Shown: positions 1 to 11,745 of the stretch, in pieces
Numbering within the stretch: the first letter of the stretch is position 1
Layout: every line of letters begins with the position of its first letter
Assembly: GCF_009905375.1 (NCBI RefSeq)
Contig: NC_133657.1
Location: 44,380,192 to 44,444,191 of the forward strand
Origin: Apium graveolens
Taxonomy: Eukaryota; Streptophyta; Magnoliopsida; Apiales; Apiaceae
Direction: 5' to 3'
DNA length: 64,000 nucleotides
Made by a program: the position numbers and the translations under genes
The notes under the pieces: generated by a model
What the model was told of the DNA's origin: nothing
Seen by the model: only the letters and a program-made list of their open reading frames with translations
Database searches by the model: none

Positions 1-1759
1 CAACTACTATTACGGTTGGGTATTGCACAGTCATCAGAAGGAATGTCAATCTTCCAAACCATAATACAACCTTCACAGTTTTAACCATCATCACTGTATT
101 CTTTTGGCACAAGCGCCTATAATTATCCTCTTACCTTTAAAGTGTCGGCCACCTCTTTAGCCTTTCCTGATAGTAAAATTTCCTTACAGTCAATGTCATT
201 TTAACCACCTCCAAATAAATTTTCTACCTTATTTCAATCACAGCTTATGTGAAAATGCTTTCCTTAAAATCTGATGAGTAAAAATAAAAAAAAATCACCA
301 TTTTTTTTCCATAAGTTATTGCCTCAGTCTTTAGAGGTTAATCACTGTCATGACTGACTCTCAATCATAATTAGAACATCTTTTATCTTAAGTCCTAATT
401 GCCCTGAACAATTTCGACCATTACTGGTTCGATCCATACTTTCTCGTGGTTTAACACGTGCCCCACTTGGCAACATTATAATTATGTCATATTTCCTTTA
501 TCAACATTTTTATTCTTGAGAATTTTGAATATTTCCTTTCTCCTTGTAAAACCTCTAAGGTTATCCTTTAATCGTTCCTCCTGTATTCCCTATATACAGG
601 GCATATCAAAATACCACTTACTAATACTAGAACCATTGTCTATATACTTCTGAAGAATTTCTCCACTGATCCTTAAAGGTTATTATTACCTTAATCCTTT
701 CCAATTCATACTGTCAAAACTCATACTATCCCTATTAAGGGTGAAATTCCAACCTTTATGCATTCCTCGAGGATTCATTTTAAGTTACCGATGTTCTATC
801 CTTAATTCCACCTTTAAAAGGTACATGCATCCTTCCATGGATAAATCAAGTCATATATCCCTGATAAGGGTATCTTATTCAATCATTCCCACCTCGATAG
901 TATATGCCTAATTTCATAATAGCATCCTTATTCAAATTGAGGTCAATCCATATGGCCTCCAAAAGATAACAATGGTCATCCGCTTTTCTTTCCTGATTTG
1001 GTAATGATAACATGGATGTTTTGGAAGATATTGGTCATGTTCAACGTGAACTTCTTCTTAATAATTCCTTATTTACTTTTGTTGTTTATCTCAACAGTCA
1101 CCTCAATGTTGGGATACCTCCCATACCTGGCGTCTCCCTTTCTGGGTATCGAGCCACCGGTCTTACATTTCACATTATTGAAGGTCACTTCCTTCATCCA
1201 ATTTTTCCTGATTTCTTACTTTCTTGTCTCCTCAGTCTATCCGTGTCTCAATATTTATCCTTCGAACTATCTCAAGGTTTCCTCGAATCCTCCCAACTTA
1301 AAGGGGGTACAATATATGTATCTCTTATGCCTTCAACCATCAATTTTAACTCATGGTGGATCATCATCCTGACGATTACATACTTTTCTATTTCTATTGC
1401 TATGAGTCTTTAGGGTTTCCTCATACCCAACTCCCTTATCATTCCTCAAACTCTATTGCCTTTATATTCCTTTCCACTTCAGTTTCTTTTTATTTTCCTT
1501 TCTCTTATCATTATTTCACAAATCAATCACAATATAAGCATTGATTTCAAACATCCCGTCATTCTGGATTCGTGTCCTCAGAACGAATCTTGACAACTTT
1601 TACAACTTAGATTCATAATTTATCATACTTGTCTGCCTTTGTTCTGGCTCTAAAGCTTTTACACTATCTCCTTATCTTTGGGAATTACTTTCCCGAAAAC
1701 AATTGACTGGACTTAAATCAGTTTATTCTAACCTCTGGCTCCGTGCCTTTCTTGGTCTT
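1..1759 (-). other. Decayed internal region of family A element
   Basis: No coherent coding region can be read here. On the minus strand it aligns by eye with 39.5-41.2 kb of the plus-strand copy; for example, the block around 800-900 is the reverse complement of sequence around 40,140-40,240. Short open frames near 1.0-1.5 kb have no family signature and are not conserved as frames in the other copy. This is probably the gag-pol portion of the element after heavy decay. Confidence 0.6.
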
Positions 1760-1981
1760 TCACCAACGGGTGGTCTCTCTCTTAGGAGGGTAAGTGACAA
1801 AACAGTCTTTTGTGGTTCGTCAATCATTTAGAGTCTCAAATGATTCATCTATTTCCTTTAGCCAGGCTCTTGCCTCGACTGGGTCAGCTTGTTCCTTGGA
1901 ACTCTGAGAGCTTAGCGACTTAAAGGTCATGAAAGAATTTCCCACCGCACTGTCTCCTCAGGGTGGTGGTTGGGGATAATA
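1760..1981 (-). pseudogene. gag: Ty3/gypsy gag fragment (family A)
   Basis: The minus strand reads through a gag-like stretch containing FKSLSSQSSKEQADPVEARA followed by WLKEI. This is the typical start of the Ty3/gypsy retrotransposon gag domain (F-x-G-x-x-D-P-x-x-A-x-x-W). Downstream residues resemble the matching Y-P-P-K-R-E-T-T-R-W stretch but contain stops. Gag would form the virus-like particle that packages element RNA. The same fragment lies at about 39,189-39,420 on the plus strand in the sister copy. It is non-functional here. Confidence 0.6.
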
Positions 1982-2639
1982 GTCTAAGTTCTCTTTAGAC
2001 AGGTCCATGAATTGCCGTATAGGGGTACCATCTCGGGTCTCCTTTCCTTACTCGACTTTTGATTCCTCAGTCTAAATATTTCTTCCTACTCCCCATAATT
2101 GGAGTCATCTTTTAATTTAAAATCTTCATTTTCCACTTTATTATATTCCGGGTTCTTTAAATTTTAATTGCAACCTCCCTGATTATTACGTTCCAGGTTT
2201 GCCCTTAATCTTTTTCCTTGTGGGGGCATATTACTTGGAAAATTTTGAGAATCTCCGGATATTTGTCTTACTTACTTTGCTTAAGTCTTCCCCTTCGTTT
2301 AGTCCTTGCACGATTGTAAATCATGAATTCTTAAGTTCGATAAACTTCATGACACTCTCTTAAGTGTTAATAGAGCAATTAACAATGTGATTTATCACAA
2401 ACAAACTGACCTGAACTGAAATTAATGAATATATACATAACCATTTGTTCGAGGGTACAACAACTGAACATATTACAGAGGGTTACATCATTTGAACTTA
2501 TCGCTCCTATCCCAAAAGTACTACCGTAGATAGTCATCTCATCATTAAAACTAATCATTCATCACTTAGGCTAATCCTCCAAAAGCGGTGCTACATGAAA
2601 CCCTTGTTTGATTGCTCTGGCTCTACACACTACCATGGA

Positions 2640-3413
2640 TTAAGAGATGCGAGCACGCACGACATCCCTAACCTGCTCCATCACAGAGGTGATGAGGTCT
2701 AAGATAGTCGCAAGTAGAGCCGGATCGACCTGACCCTCAAGATGGCCTCTAGCTGTAACACGGGTGGTAGCCTCAATCCTTTCCATGCTATACGCTAATC
2801 CTGCCGGAAGTATCCCGCCCTCAATCCTTGGTGCAGTAAGTCGATCCAACAGATCACTCCTAACATTACGGGCCTCAGACAGGCCACCCAAAGTCATATA
2901 ATAATTGGCGATAAGAGAAGCCTGAGTGGTAGCATCTAGCAGTCCATGGGGTGCGGGTGGTGCAGACCCAGGAGATCCAAAGGGATAACCAAGCACGGTA
3001 TCAGGTGACAATGGTTCAGGGGATAAAGGTGGCATTTCCTCAGTATGTGCTGGGCTCTGTACAGGGGATGGGTCAGGAATTGGTGGAACCTCATGGATGT
3101 CTACAGGAGCCTCTGAAAGAGGGTCTGATACTGGTATAATTGGGGTCATGGAAGGCCCCACTCCTTCTGCCCTCATTAACCTTTGTGCCCTTGGTAACTC
3201 TTCATCCTCTAGGGCCACCCTCGCGGCCATTCTTGCTCTGGTAGTCGCCCTGACTATGGTCATCAGTTCCTCAGCGGTCCTCTCTTCATTCTCATCAGGA
3301 TCCTCTATGAGATCCTCCTCAGCCACAATCCTTTCCGGAATAACATCCTCAACCGCAACATTCTCTATCTGAACCTCATCCGATCCCTCATTAGGGTACT
3401 CCATCGGATTCAC
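2640..3413 (-). CDS. Acidic, proline-rich pre-gag ORF of family A element (257 codons open)
   Basis: This is an open frame between the primer-binding site and gag. I see three parts: a strongly acidic N-terminus (about residues 1-50, rich in E, D and V), a proline-rich middle (about 85-150), and a probably helical C-terminus (about 160-257) with repeated A/R/T/L. No known domain is recognised. The frame remains open upstream to about 3,491 and the listed start is a GTG; the first in-frame ATG is the fourth codon, so the true start is uncertain. The plus-strand copy at 37,906-38,109 encodes a related N-terminus with the same acidic pattern, so the frame belongs to the element family. It could be an accessory protein or an N-terminal gag extension. 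Confidence 0.55.
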   Translation of the reverse strand: MNPMEYPNEGSDEVQIENVAVEDVIPERIVAEEDLIEDPDENEERTAEELMTIVRATTRARMAARVALEDEELPRAQRLMRAEGVGPSMTPIIPVSDPLSEAPVDIHEVPPIPDPSPVQSPAHTEEMPPLSPEPLSPDTVLGYPFGSPGSAPPAPHGLLDATTQASLIANYYMTLGGLSEARNVRSDLLDRLTAPRIEGGILPAGLAYSMERIEATTRVTARGHLEGQVDPALLATILDLITSVMEQVRDVVRARIS

Positions 3414-3658
3414 AATTTGATCTCCAACTTGTAATAAAACATCCTCATGTTGATGCTCCTGAACCTCAAGGTTCGGTGCTCCGCTGCCCTATACGAGAAC
3501 GAACTACGTTACTATCACGATACTTATAAGGGTTCCCGTAAGGGTTTTAACTGTCAGTACTACGTTAGGTAGTCCGACTATGAACTTGGCAAGAGTTCTT
3601 TTTATCTTAGTGAACTTATTATCTTAACGTCCCATCATCTCTGAGGTTTATAACGCTT

Positions 3659-3671
3659 GGCTCTGATACCA
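3659..3671 (-). promoter_or_regulatory. Primer-binding site (tRNA-Met type) of family A element
   Basis: On the minus strand the bases read TGGTATCAGAGCC, a few bases after the LTR end. This is the standard plant LTR-element primer site complementary to the 3' end of initiator tRNA-Met. It fixes the LTR boundary and the element orientation. Confidence 0.9.
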
Positions 3672-5620
3672 TTTCTGTAACACCCCCAAATCCGGGGTCG
3701 GGGATCCGGGTTGTCACGAGTTCCATTTCCCTTAACAACACCCAATCTTAATAAATAATCAACTACTCTGTACTGTGACCCCACAATAAACACACACACC
3801 ACAAGTTATAGTCTCAGAGATGAATATCCAAAAATAATCACAAGTCGTTTTATTCCACAATTATATGCCAATACACCTTAAACAGGTTTCTGAATAAATT
3901 TACATTTCTTTGCCATTATTACAATTCATAAATATACATAATCTGATACATCAAAAGTTGAAAGCCTAGCCTATTGGTAGTTCCTACCTCAGCTATGGCG
4001 GCATCCGTGCTTCTAGAAAACTGCGGAACGTCTCCTAACCTCTTGCGAATCGGGAGCTTGGTCCGGTTCATCTTGTCTATCTGATGTTGTGTGATGAAAG
4101 AAGAAAGCAAGGGTGAGCAGCAAGCCCACCAAAATAATATGTATAATGATTAACAATATATGAGCCTTCTCATAGTACTCATGAAAGTCTTGGTCAAAAG
4201 AAATGAACCAAGTTGATATCTTAATGCGATGAAGTCGCAAAATATTCAGTATATATATATATACATATATACTTTTCAAAATATTGGAAGTCCTCTTCCA
4301 TGCATAATATACACAAAGTCCCAGTGTATAACTGTATAAAAAAAATATCGTTGCAAGGTGATCTCATATATCTAACCTTGTCTCAACGTTTTTCTGAAAA
4401 TCTTTGTCATTCATAAGACAATTATTAATTAGATATAAGTTTAAAAGATGAGGTTACCAAATACCCCAATATACTTATATCTTTCCCAATACTACTTGAA
4501 CTACCACCGTTCAAGTTATAATCAGTTTCAAAAGTTCATCACATAGATGAGACTATAAGACAAGATTTGAATAGATTAAATCTTTAAAATATTATCAAAA
4601 TAAAATGAAGTTACGAGATACTTCATTTGATGTAAACATAATTTTTAAAACTTGACCCTGCCAACACTCAACAATCGCCCAACCGTAGCCTTTCTATCGA
4701 AGTGCTCTGGGTAGTGTTGCAGAAATTATCCAATTGGATGATGAACTCATTACGAGAGTTTGCCGCGCCAGGAAGACCACTTACGATGATCAGTCGTAGT
4801 AGTGCAACCCCACCATTTTCTACATGTAGAGGAGAACCTGTCGGATTTACTTGTCAACCGAACACTGAACTCCTAAGGAATGGACCGCCTTAGCGGAACT
4901 TCCAGGCCATTTGGGCCAATATAATAAGGCTGGGCCGGCGCTACTCGACCACTTACGCCACTCCTAGTTCAGATGAAATCCATGACTCTGAAACGTAAAG
5001 CTCGTTTCCCCCTTTCCCCAAGTAGAAACTTGTTGATACGGCTCCACCAAGAAGTCGTACCTAGTTGGAAAGGAAAACTCACCGATATTTCCCAGGCGAT
5101 GCCTGTTAATGGATTAACTTGTTCCAAGAATTTTACTTCCCGAATATTGGGTAAGTAATCAAAAACTCTTTTACCAAGACAGCAACCTTGTTGCGAATAT
5201 AAAACACACCACCGAGCCGGATCCCCCAGGTTTTGAGCGAGTATTTAAATCCCCTTTTTAAAAGGAAGATCTTAAATATAAAAATAGTTTTGGGATCCGC
5301 TCTAACTTTTGAAAATCATTTTAAAGACTCGAAAACACTTTAAAGAGTGTTTGGAGTAAAACTGATTTAATGAAGTAAATCGGTCCCCAGAATATTTAGA
5401 AAATGTCTGAATATTATTATTTAAATAATATTCCCATAAAAAATAATCTTTATAAAATAATTGAAGTAGAAGTATTAAAACTTATACTTGAAATGAATAG
5501 CAAATAATCAAAGATATACTTATACGAAAGTAATATCTTTATTTGAATAATCAAAAATAAGTTTGATTATCGACACCTTATTCTTTAATAAAATAAAGAA
5601 TATATCTCAGCAAATAATCG

Positions 5621-5838
5621 GAGTCATAGATCCTCAAATGAATATTCAAATAATATTCAATAAATGAAATAAGCTGAGTCATAATACCTCGAATGAATAT
5701 TATAAATAATATTCATTAAATAAAATAAAGGAGTCATACATCCTCAATTGAATGTCCAAGTAATATCCAATAAATAATGTAAAGGAGTCATACGCCTTCG
5801 AATAATATTCGAAATAATATTCAATAATAAAATAAAGT
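5621..5838. repeat. 55-bp tandem repeat, about four copies, inside family A LTR
   Basis: Units begin at the word GAGTCATA or a close variant at 5,621, 5,676, 5,731 and 5,785. Each continues with a CCTC/CTTCGAATG-like stretch, AATATTC-rich sequence and AATAAA. The spacing is 55, 55 and 54 bp. The sister LTR has only about one unit, near 35,840-35,930. Confidence 0.75.
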
Positions 5839-5888
5839 TAAAGTTATCGAATAAACCTTATTCGATTAATAGTTTTAAAAACTATATC

Positions 5889-5937
5889 CATATATATATA
5901 TATATATAAATAAATAAATATATATATATATAATATA
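5889..5937. repeat. AT/AAAT microsatellite in family A LTR
   Basis: A run of TA dinucleotides is interrupted by three TAAA tetranucleotides. The other family A LTR has only a shorter TATATAAATATATA patch near 35,660. Confidence 0.8.
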
Positions 5938-8085
5938 CTCGGGAACATCGACTCCCGGTTTAGAAATATGTTCACCTTTTATCCCCTATACTAAGGGTAT
6001 ACGCAACTACTTGCTTATTTCTAGCATAGGTATTATGCAACTATAAGCATTGAAATCAACAGATAGATAACCAGATTACGAAACAGACATGCATATATAC
6101 CATATTAGCATGCTCCAATATATCGCAAAATTTGCTAATAACAATCATGCAATATCACAAGATAATGCATATACATATATTTACATCACAGCAACAGTAT
6201 AACGGGTAGAAAACTTGCCTGAGCGACTGGGGGTTACGAATGGCTCGGGACGAGTCTGGTAACCTATAAGCAACAAGTAAGTTGGAATTAAACCAAAGTC
6301 ACTTGTAAATCTATACTTTAACTAACTTAGACTCTAACGCTCGTTTTGCGCTCACTGATTCGCTTAAGTCACTCGGGTACCCTCGGCTCCACCATTTTTA
6401 ATAATTTAACCTTTACGAGTTTTAAGGCGATTCCTTCGTGAGTGTCTTACCAACTGCCTAACACACTTACCATAAATGTTTCATACTTCAATTAGTCCTT
6501 TTTGGTCTTTAACCTATGTTTCAAAGTAAGGCGAGGGGAAATGTTTCGTTCGCGAAACGCCGTTACTTGAAACGGTCGTTGTTCCTAAACCGTGCATCGG
6601 AATCGAACGAACTACATATCAAAACGAAGCTCGTAACATGAGCTATCTAAACATGGCAGTGGTCATAATCTAGCAGGGGGTTCTCGGGTCCTAATGCTAT
6701 GCACAAAAACAGTCCAAAGAAAATCGGACGTTACGACGGCTATGTTTACGCGATTACCAATATTTATACCACTCCAATTCTTTACCAATTCACTACAAAC
6801 CACCCAACCATCATCAATACATCAAACACAACTTATATCAAGGCAAAGTCAGTCCATAATCGCAAGGTTTTCCAACTTATTCAACCGCTAACATGATCTA
6901 CTAACCATAACTTAAGATTCATTAACCATTAACCAAGATTCATATCCAAAATCACCACAAATCCAACCAAGCTATCTAACATACATGGATCTTGCTATAC
7001 ATACATGGATATTTCTATATATACATTAATCCATCCATAAACTCATCAAAACTCAAAGTTCAAACTATAAGTTAAAGGTGAAAGTTGTTTATACCTCCTT
7101 GAAGCTTCCTAACACAACCCAAGAGCTTTGAATGCCTAAAAGAGCCTTGATCCTTGCTTGTATAACCTTAATCTTTCATAAAAATTCAAGAAAACTAAAG
7201 TTATTTCTTGAAGGTTACTATTCACCATCTTCTTCCTTGATTTATAGAAAAAGATTGGCTTGGAATTAGAAGCTTAAACTTATAGGAAGTATGTAACTAT
7301 CCATGGGGAAGCTTAGATAATTACCTTGCTAAATAGTAAGTGGTGGAGCTTGGATCTTCAAATTTTAAGAAATGGGCCGAGAGCTAGCTTGGGAAGAAAG
7401 AGATTTTTATGTTTTGTTTGATGAAAATGAAATGATTTGCTTGGTTGGTTGATTTTTGTGTTGTTTTTGGTTAATGACTTAATTAACCTTGATTTTGTGT
7501 GGTTATAATTCAACCACACTTCCTTCCCTTCTATGTCATGCTTGTGTCACCTTGCACATGTCATCCTCCCTTCCTTGTCCTCTTCTCATTGGTTGGGTGA
7601 CATCACTTCCTCTAATCCCTTTGCTTAACTTCCTAATTGTTTGCCTAATGACCGCTGATCTGTTATACGGTTCGCTTAACTTTCGTTTTCGTTTATCGTT
7701 TGAGGGATCATACCCGGGATCTTATTACTTAGGTTCCCTTAACCTTTCTCAATATATTATATTCCTTTTATGATCCTCTCCTATAATCCTTTAATTTCAA
7801 TCCTTTTTATCCTGTTACCTTATACTCAATTCTCTCCGTATCTTGTGGATTTCCGGGAAAAATCAAAGTGTTCGGAATTGGATTCTGACGATCTTTACAT
7901 ACACTTATATACCACATAGAGTACTAATAATATCCCATAAGATCAATAACAGAACCCCTACATAGCGTGGCATGAAAAGTTTTCTCGTTCAGCAAAAACA
8001 CTATTCATAAGGGTTTCAAAATTTCTCAAAAATTGGGGTTATTACATGGGTCCTTAAAAATCCTTCTAATTAATTATTCTTCTGA

Positions 8086-9234
8086 TTGCAGGGTAACAAG
8101 AAAAATACACTTGTCTTGGATAGTGGATGTTCAGGACACATGACTGGAAATAAATCCCTGCTGTTAGAATTTGAGAAGAAGGCTAGCCCAGATGTATCTT
8201 ATGGAGATGAAAATGTAGGACACACTCTGGGATATGGCAACTTAATAATTGGAAAGGTAGCAATAGAGAATGTAGCTCTGGTGGATGGACTGAAGCATAA
8301 TCTTCTGAGCATCAGTCAAATTACTGACAGAGGTTATCATGTAATATTCTATGACTCTCACTGTGAAGTTGTTCGTAACATATATGAAGCAAGGCTACAT
8401 GAAAGTCTTGAAAAGGAAGCTACTTGCCTTATCTCTAAGGCATCAGTAGATGAGAGCTGGAACTGGCATAATAAGCTCTCACATCTCAACTTCAACTCAA
8501 TCAATGAACTTGCCAAGAAGGAGCTTATAAGAGGATTTCCAAACATGCTATACTCAAGTGATGGTCTTTGTGATGCTTGCCAAAAGTCTAAACAAAGAAG
8601 AGTATCTTTCAAAAGCAAAACAGAATTCTCTATCTCTGAGCCATATCACATGCTGCACCTGGACCTTTTTGGACCAGTGAATATAATGTCCATCAACAAG
8701 AAAAGGTACACACTTGTAATTGTTGATGATTTCACTAGATATACATGGGTCTACTTTCTACACAGGAAGGATAAACTCCAGAAATTCTTCTGGACCACAT
8801 AAGGCAAATTGTAAATGGATCTACTCACAAAGTGAAAATCCTGAGAAGTGATAATGGCACTAAATTCAAGAACTCAAAGATGGAGAAATTCTGCAAGTAC
8901 AAAGGCATAGAGCAATAATTCTCGGCTCCTGGTACACCTCAGCAAAATGGTGTTGTTGAGAGAAAGAACAGAACCTTTATTGAAGCTCGCAGAACTCTGC
9001 TAGAGCAAGAAAAACTACCCACTTACTTTTGGGCTGAAACAGTAAACACGATATGTTATACTCAGAATATCACTCTGATAAATAGACACGGTGTTACTCC
9101 TTATCAAATGATAAAAGAAAAGAAGCCCAGTCTCAAACATCTTCATGTATTTGGATGTAAGTGCTTTGTTTTAAGAACTCATACTGATCAGCTTGGAAAA
9201 TTTGACTCAAAGGCTGATGAAGGAATCTTTGTTT
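8086..9234 (+). pseudogene. pol: Copia-1 pol: protease and integrase (broken)
   Basis: It begins right after a TTGCAG/GGT boundary, where gag ends in stops. The protease active-site motif is LDSGCSGHMTG. The pre-integrase zinc-binding stretch follows (WHNKLSHLNF, then CDACQKSKQ). The integrase core has acidic residues in HLDLFGPV, RSDNGTKF and NGVVERKNR, so the D-D-E triad is present. Together these domains process the polyprotein and insert element cDNA. Breaks are a one-base frameshift near 8,770, a stop near 8,917 (after KGIEQ) and a TGA near 9,234 where a glycine is expected. Non-functional as it stands. Confidence 0.9.
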
Positions 9235-10793
9235 GATACTCACCATTAAAAGCATACAGAGTGTTCAATCTAAGAACATATACTGTAGTAGTCTTCATAA
9301 ATGTATCTTTCAATGATAAGAAGATTCATGGTTTTAAAAAAGACACTCATGAAAGCTTAATCTTCGCAAATGAAAATGCATTATTGGAATCTGGATCAAA
9401 CTCTAATGAACTGTCAAATCCTGATGATCCAAATCCTGAAACTCCTTCAGATTCTGAAGATAATCATTGTACTAATGATCCTGCACATGTTGAGGGGGAG
9501 CAACATCAAGGGTCAGCTGATGGTACTAACACTGAAGAATCATCTCAAGATTGTTCTCAATCTAATCTCTCAGAATTCAATGCTGATTCAACATCAAATG
9601 AACATGAGTCAAGTCCCAATATCTCATCAGGAGATAACACAACAGATTCAGGGGGAGCCTTAAATGCATTTGAAGAGGCATATAATTCAGGGGGAGCATC
9701 AAGCTCCAGAAGGACACTTCCCAGTACCAGAAAATGGACTAAAGATCATACTCCTGATCTGATCATTGGAAATCCTGATGGTGTAAAAATAAGAAATGCA
9801 ACTCACAATGAATATTTATATCACAATCTACTTTCAAAAGAGGAGCCAAAGAAAGTAGATGATGCACTCAAGGATGCAGATTGGGTCATGGCTATGCAAG
9901 AAGAATTGAATGAATTTGAAAGAAATGAAGTATGGAAGCTGGTGCCTAGACCTAAGAACAAGTCAATTGTGGGCACAAAGCGGGTCTTTAGAAACAAAAC
10001 TGATTCTGATGGAACAATCATCAGAAATAAGGCAAGGTTGGTGGCTAAAGGATATTCCCAACATGAAGGCATTGACTATGATGAGACATTTGCTCCTGTT
10101 GTTAGGTTGGAAGCAATCAGAATCTTCTTGGCTTATGCTGCTTACAAGAAGTTGATGGTCTTCCAAATGGATGTCAAGAGTGCATTTCTCAATGGAGAAC
10201 TTGAAGAAGAAGTCTATGTTGAACAACCACCGGGATTTGTGGATCCCAAACATCCTGACTATGTTTACAGACTTGATAAAGCACTCTATGGACTGAAGCA
10301 AGCACCTAGAGCATGGTATAAAACCTTTGCTCAGTTTCTACTTAAAAGTGGATTTAAAAGAGGTACAATAGATAAAACCCTATTTTATCTGAATAAAGGT
10401 AAAGATTTGCTTCTAGTCCAAAATTATGTGGATGATATCATTTTTGGATCAACTAATCAAACACTGTGTGATAAGTTTTCAAAGTTGATGCAATCAAGAT
10501 ATCAAATGAGTATGATGGGAGAGATGAGCTACTTCCTAGGCTTGCAGATTAAACAGACTGAAAATGGCATCTATATCAATCAGTCCAAGTACACAAGAAA
10601 TCTACTGAAGAGTTTTAATATGCAAGAAAGTGCAACTATAAGTACTCCTATGGCAACTGCTATAAAACTTGATCCAAATGAAGGTACAACAGTTGATGTC
10701 ACATCTTACAGAGGTATGATTGGTTCTCTGTTGTACCTAACTGCCAGTAGGCCAGATATTATGTTTGCCACTTGTTTGTGTGCAAGATTTTAG
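9235..10793 (+). pseudogene. pol: Copia-1 pol: linker and reverse transcriptase
   Basis: A long open frame (9,261-10,793, 510 codons) starts with the end of integrase. It continues through a serine/asparagine/glutamate-rich linker of about 150 residues that repeats D-S-G-G-A-like and N-P-D-like words. The RVT_2 reverse transcriptase follows, from about residue 210. Copia RT signatures are clear: [47 protein letters not shown] and the catalytic [11 protein letters not shown]. The frame ends at a TAG near 10,791, where glutamine is expected. RT copies element RNA into cDNA inside the particle. The catalytic residues are intact although the polyprotein is broken on both sides. Confidence 0.92.
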
Positions 10794-11360
10794 GCAAATC
10801 CTAGGGAGCCACATCTTATTGCAGTTAAGAGAATCTTTCGATATCTCAAAGGCACAACATCACTTGGTCTATGGTATGCAAGGGAAGCTGATTTTGAAAT
10901 GTGTGGATATTCAGATGTTGAATTTGCTGGATGTAAAATAGACAGGAAGAGCACCTCTGGGAGTTGTCAGTTTCTGAGAGGAAGACTAGTCTCCCGGTTC
11001 AGCAAAAAGCAGAAATCTATTTCCAGTTCAACTGCTGAGGCTGAATATATTTCCACTGAGAGTTGCTGTGTTCAGTTGTTATGGATGAGAAATCAGCTTA
11101 TGGACTATGGATTATCATTCTAAAAAATTCCTATTTATTGTGATAATCAAAGTGCTATTGCTATGACAGGAAATCCGGTGCAACACTCTCTTACCAAACA
11201 TATCAGTATCAGATATCACTTCATAAGAGAGCATGTCATGGAAGGAACCATTGAGGTTCACTTTGTTCCTACTGATCAGCAGCTGGTTGATATCTTCACA
11301 AAGCCATTACCTGAAGCAACATTTACAAAGCTTGTGAATGAACTTGGTATGGTTAATTAG
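10794..11360 (+). pseudogene. pol: Copia-1 pol: RNase H and C-terminus
   Basis: This continues RT in the same frame after one stop. It shows the copia RNase H pattern: GYSDVEFAG with KSTSGSCQFL, then SSTAEAEYIS, and CDNQSAIAM after another stop near 11,121. It ends with KHISIRYHFIRE and the terminal TDQQLVDIFTKPLPEATF, which is the normal end of copia pol. RNase H would degrade the RNA strand of the RNA/DNA hybrid. At least two premature stops break it. Confidence 0.9.
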
Positions 11361-11745
11361 GACAAGTAAATTTTTATTTCAAGTTATATTGGATCAAATC
11401 ATGATGTTTATTGATCAAATCCTGATATGTCCTAAATGTTGTGTTAGATGTTAAGCAAAGATAATTTGATGTACTTTAATATGCATAATGAATTGAGTGA
11501 ATTTATTTGCTAAATGTGCATGTATGAATAAAGATATCATTGTCATCATTACCAGTCAATCTAGGGAGACAGGCATAAATACGATTTTTGGTTACATCAT
11601 TACGTTAACTCTTCAGTTAATCATTAATCATATCCCTAGTCTTTTGATATTCCCCTTCTCGGTTGTTTAAATAACCACTCCTCTCTCAGTCAAATCACAT
11701 CTTCACATACTCAAAAACATCTCTTCATTTTTCATTTCTCACAAA
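11361..11745 (+). promoter_or_regulatory. Spacer after pol with promoter-like leader
   Basis: This is non-coding sequence between the pol end and a small ORF. A TTTAAATAA box at about 11,666 lies about 75 bp before an ATG. The leader between them is rich in C, T and A (CTCTCTCAGTCAAATCACATC and onwards), with ACAAAAATGGC at the start codon, which matches plant start-context preference. It also holds the Copia-1 motif AAATCCTGAT at 11,417. A separate promoter is my inference. Confidence 0.4.

Larger units (their letters stand above)
1..8046 (-). mobile_element. Family A LTR retrotransposon, 5' part (5' LTR plus internal region; 3' end outside window)
   Basis: Read on the minus strand, this element starts with TGTAATAACCCC at 8,046. 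It runs through a long LTR to TGTAACACC/GGTGTTACA at 3,676, then a primer-binding site, a pre-gag ORF and decayed gag. The whole arrangement is matched on the plus strand at 33.8-41.8 kb. The LTR is very long (4.37 kb), and the internal region shows gag-like but no clear pol sequence as far as position 1. This recalls large non-autonomous derivatives (LARDs) or long-LTR gypsy elements. The insertion point is in Copia-1 just before its pol (junction 8,046/8,047, in a TGGGT context). The matching target duplication and the 3' LTR lie to the left of the window. Confidence 0.85.
3676..8046 (-). repeat. 5' LTR of family A element (4,371 bp)
   Basis: It is bounded by TG...CA ends: TGTAACACC at the low end and ATTACA at the high end on the plus strand. 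A second copy in opposite orientation lies at 33,803-37,643, and a short remnant at 41,523-41,808. The low end abuts the tRNA-Met primer site. It contains a 55-bp tandem array and an AT microsatellite. Short open frames inside it (for example 4,702-4,893 and 7,489-7,773) are unsupported. At 4.37 kb it is far longer than ordinary LTRs. Confidence 0.9.

Noticed and set aside
998..1544. Overlapping open frames of 63-133 codons on the plus strand
   Set aside because: They lie antisense to the family A internal region, have no family signature, and the matching inverted copy near 39.7-40.0 kb does not preserve them.
2951..3372. Plus-strand frames opposite the acidic pre-gag ORF
   Set aside because: Shadows of the minus-strand frame; low-complexity S/T runs come from reading the acidic codons in reverse.
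5889..5937. AT microsatellite considered as a centromeric or scaffold-attachment signal
   Set aside because: It is inside an LTR, short and variable between copies; nothing else supports such a role.
6694..6896. Two overlapping 65-codon frames, with mirror versions near 34.7-34.9 kb
   Set aside because: Recurrence is explained by homologous family A LTRs; both frames are open in the same place and neither looks protein-like.
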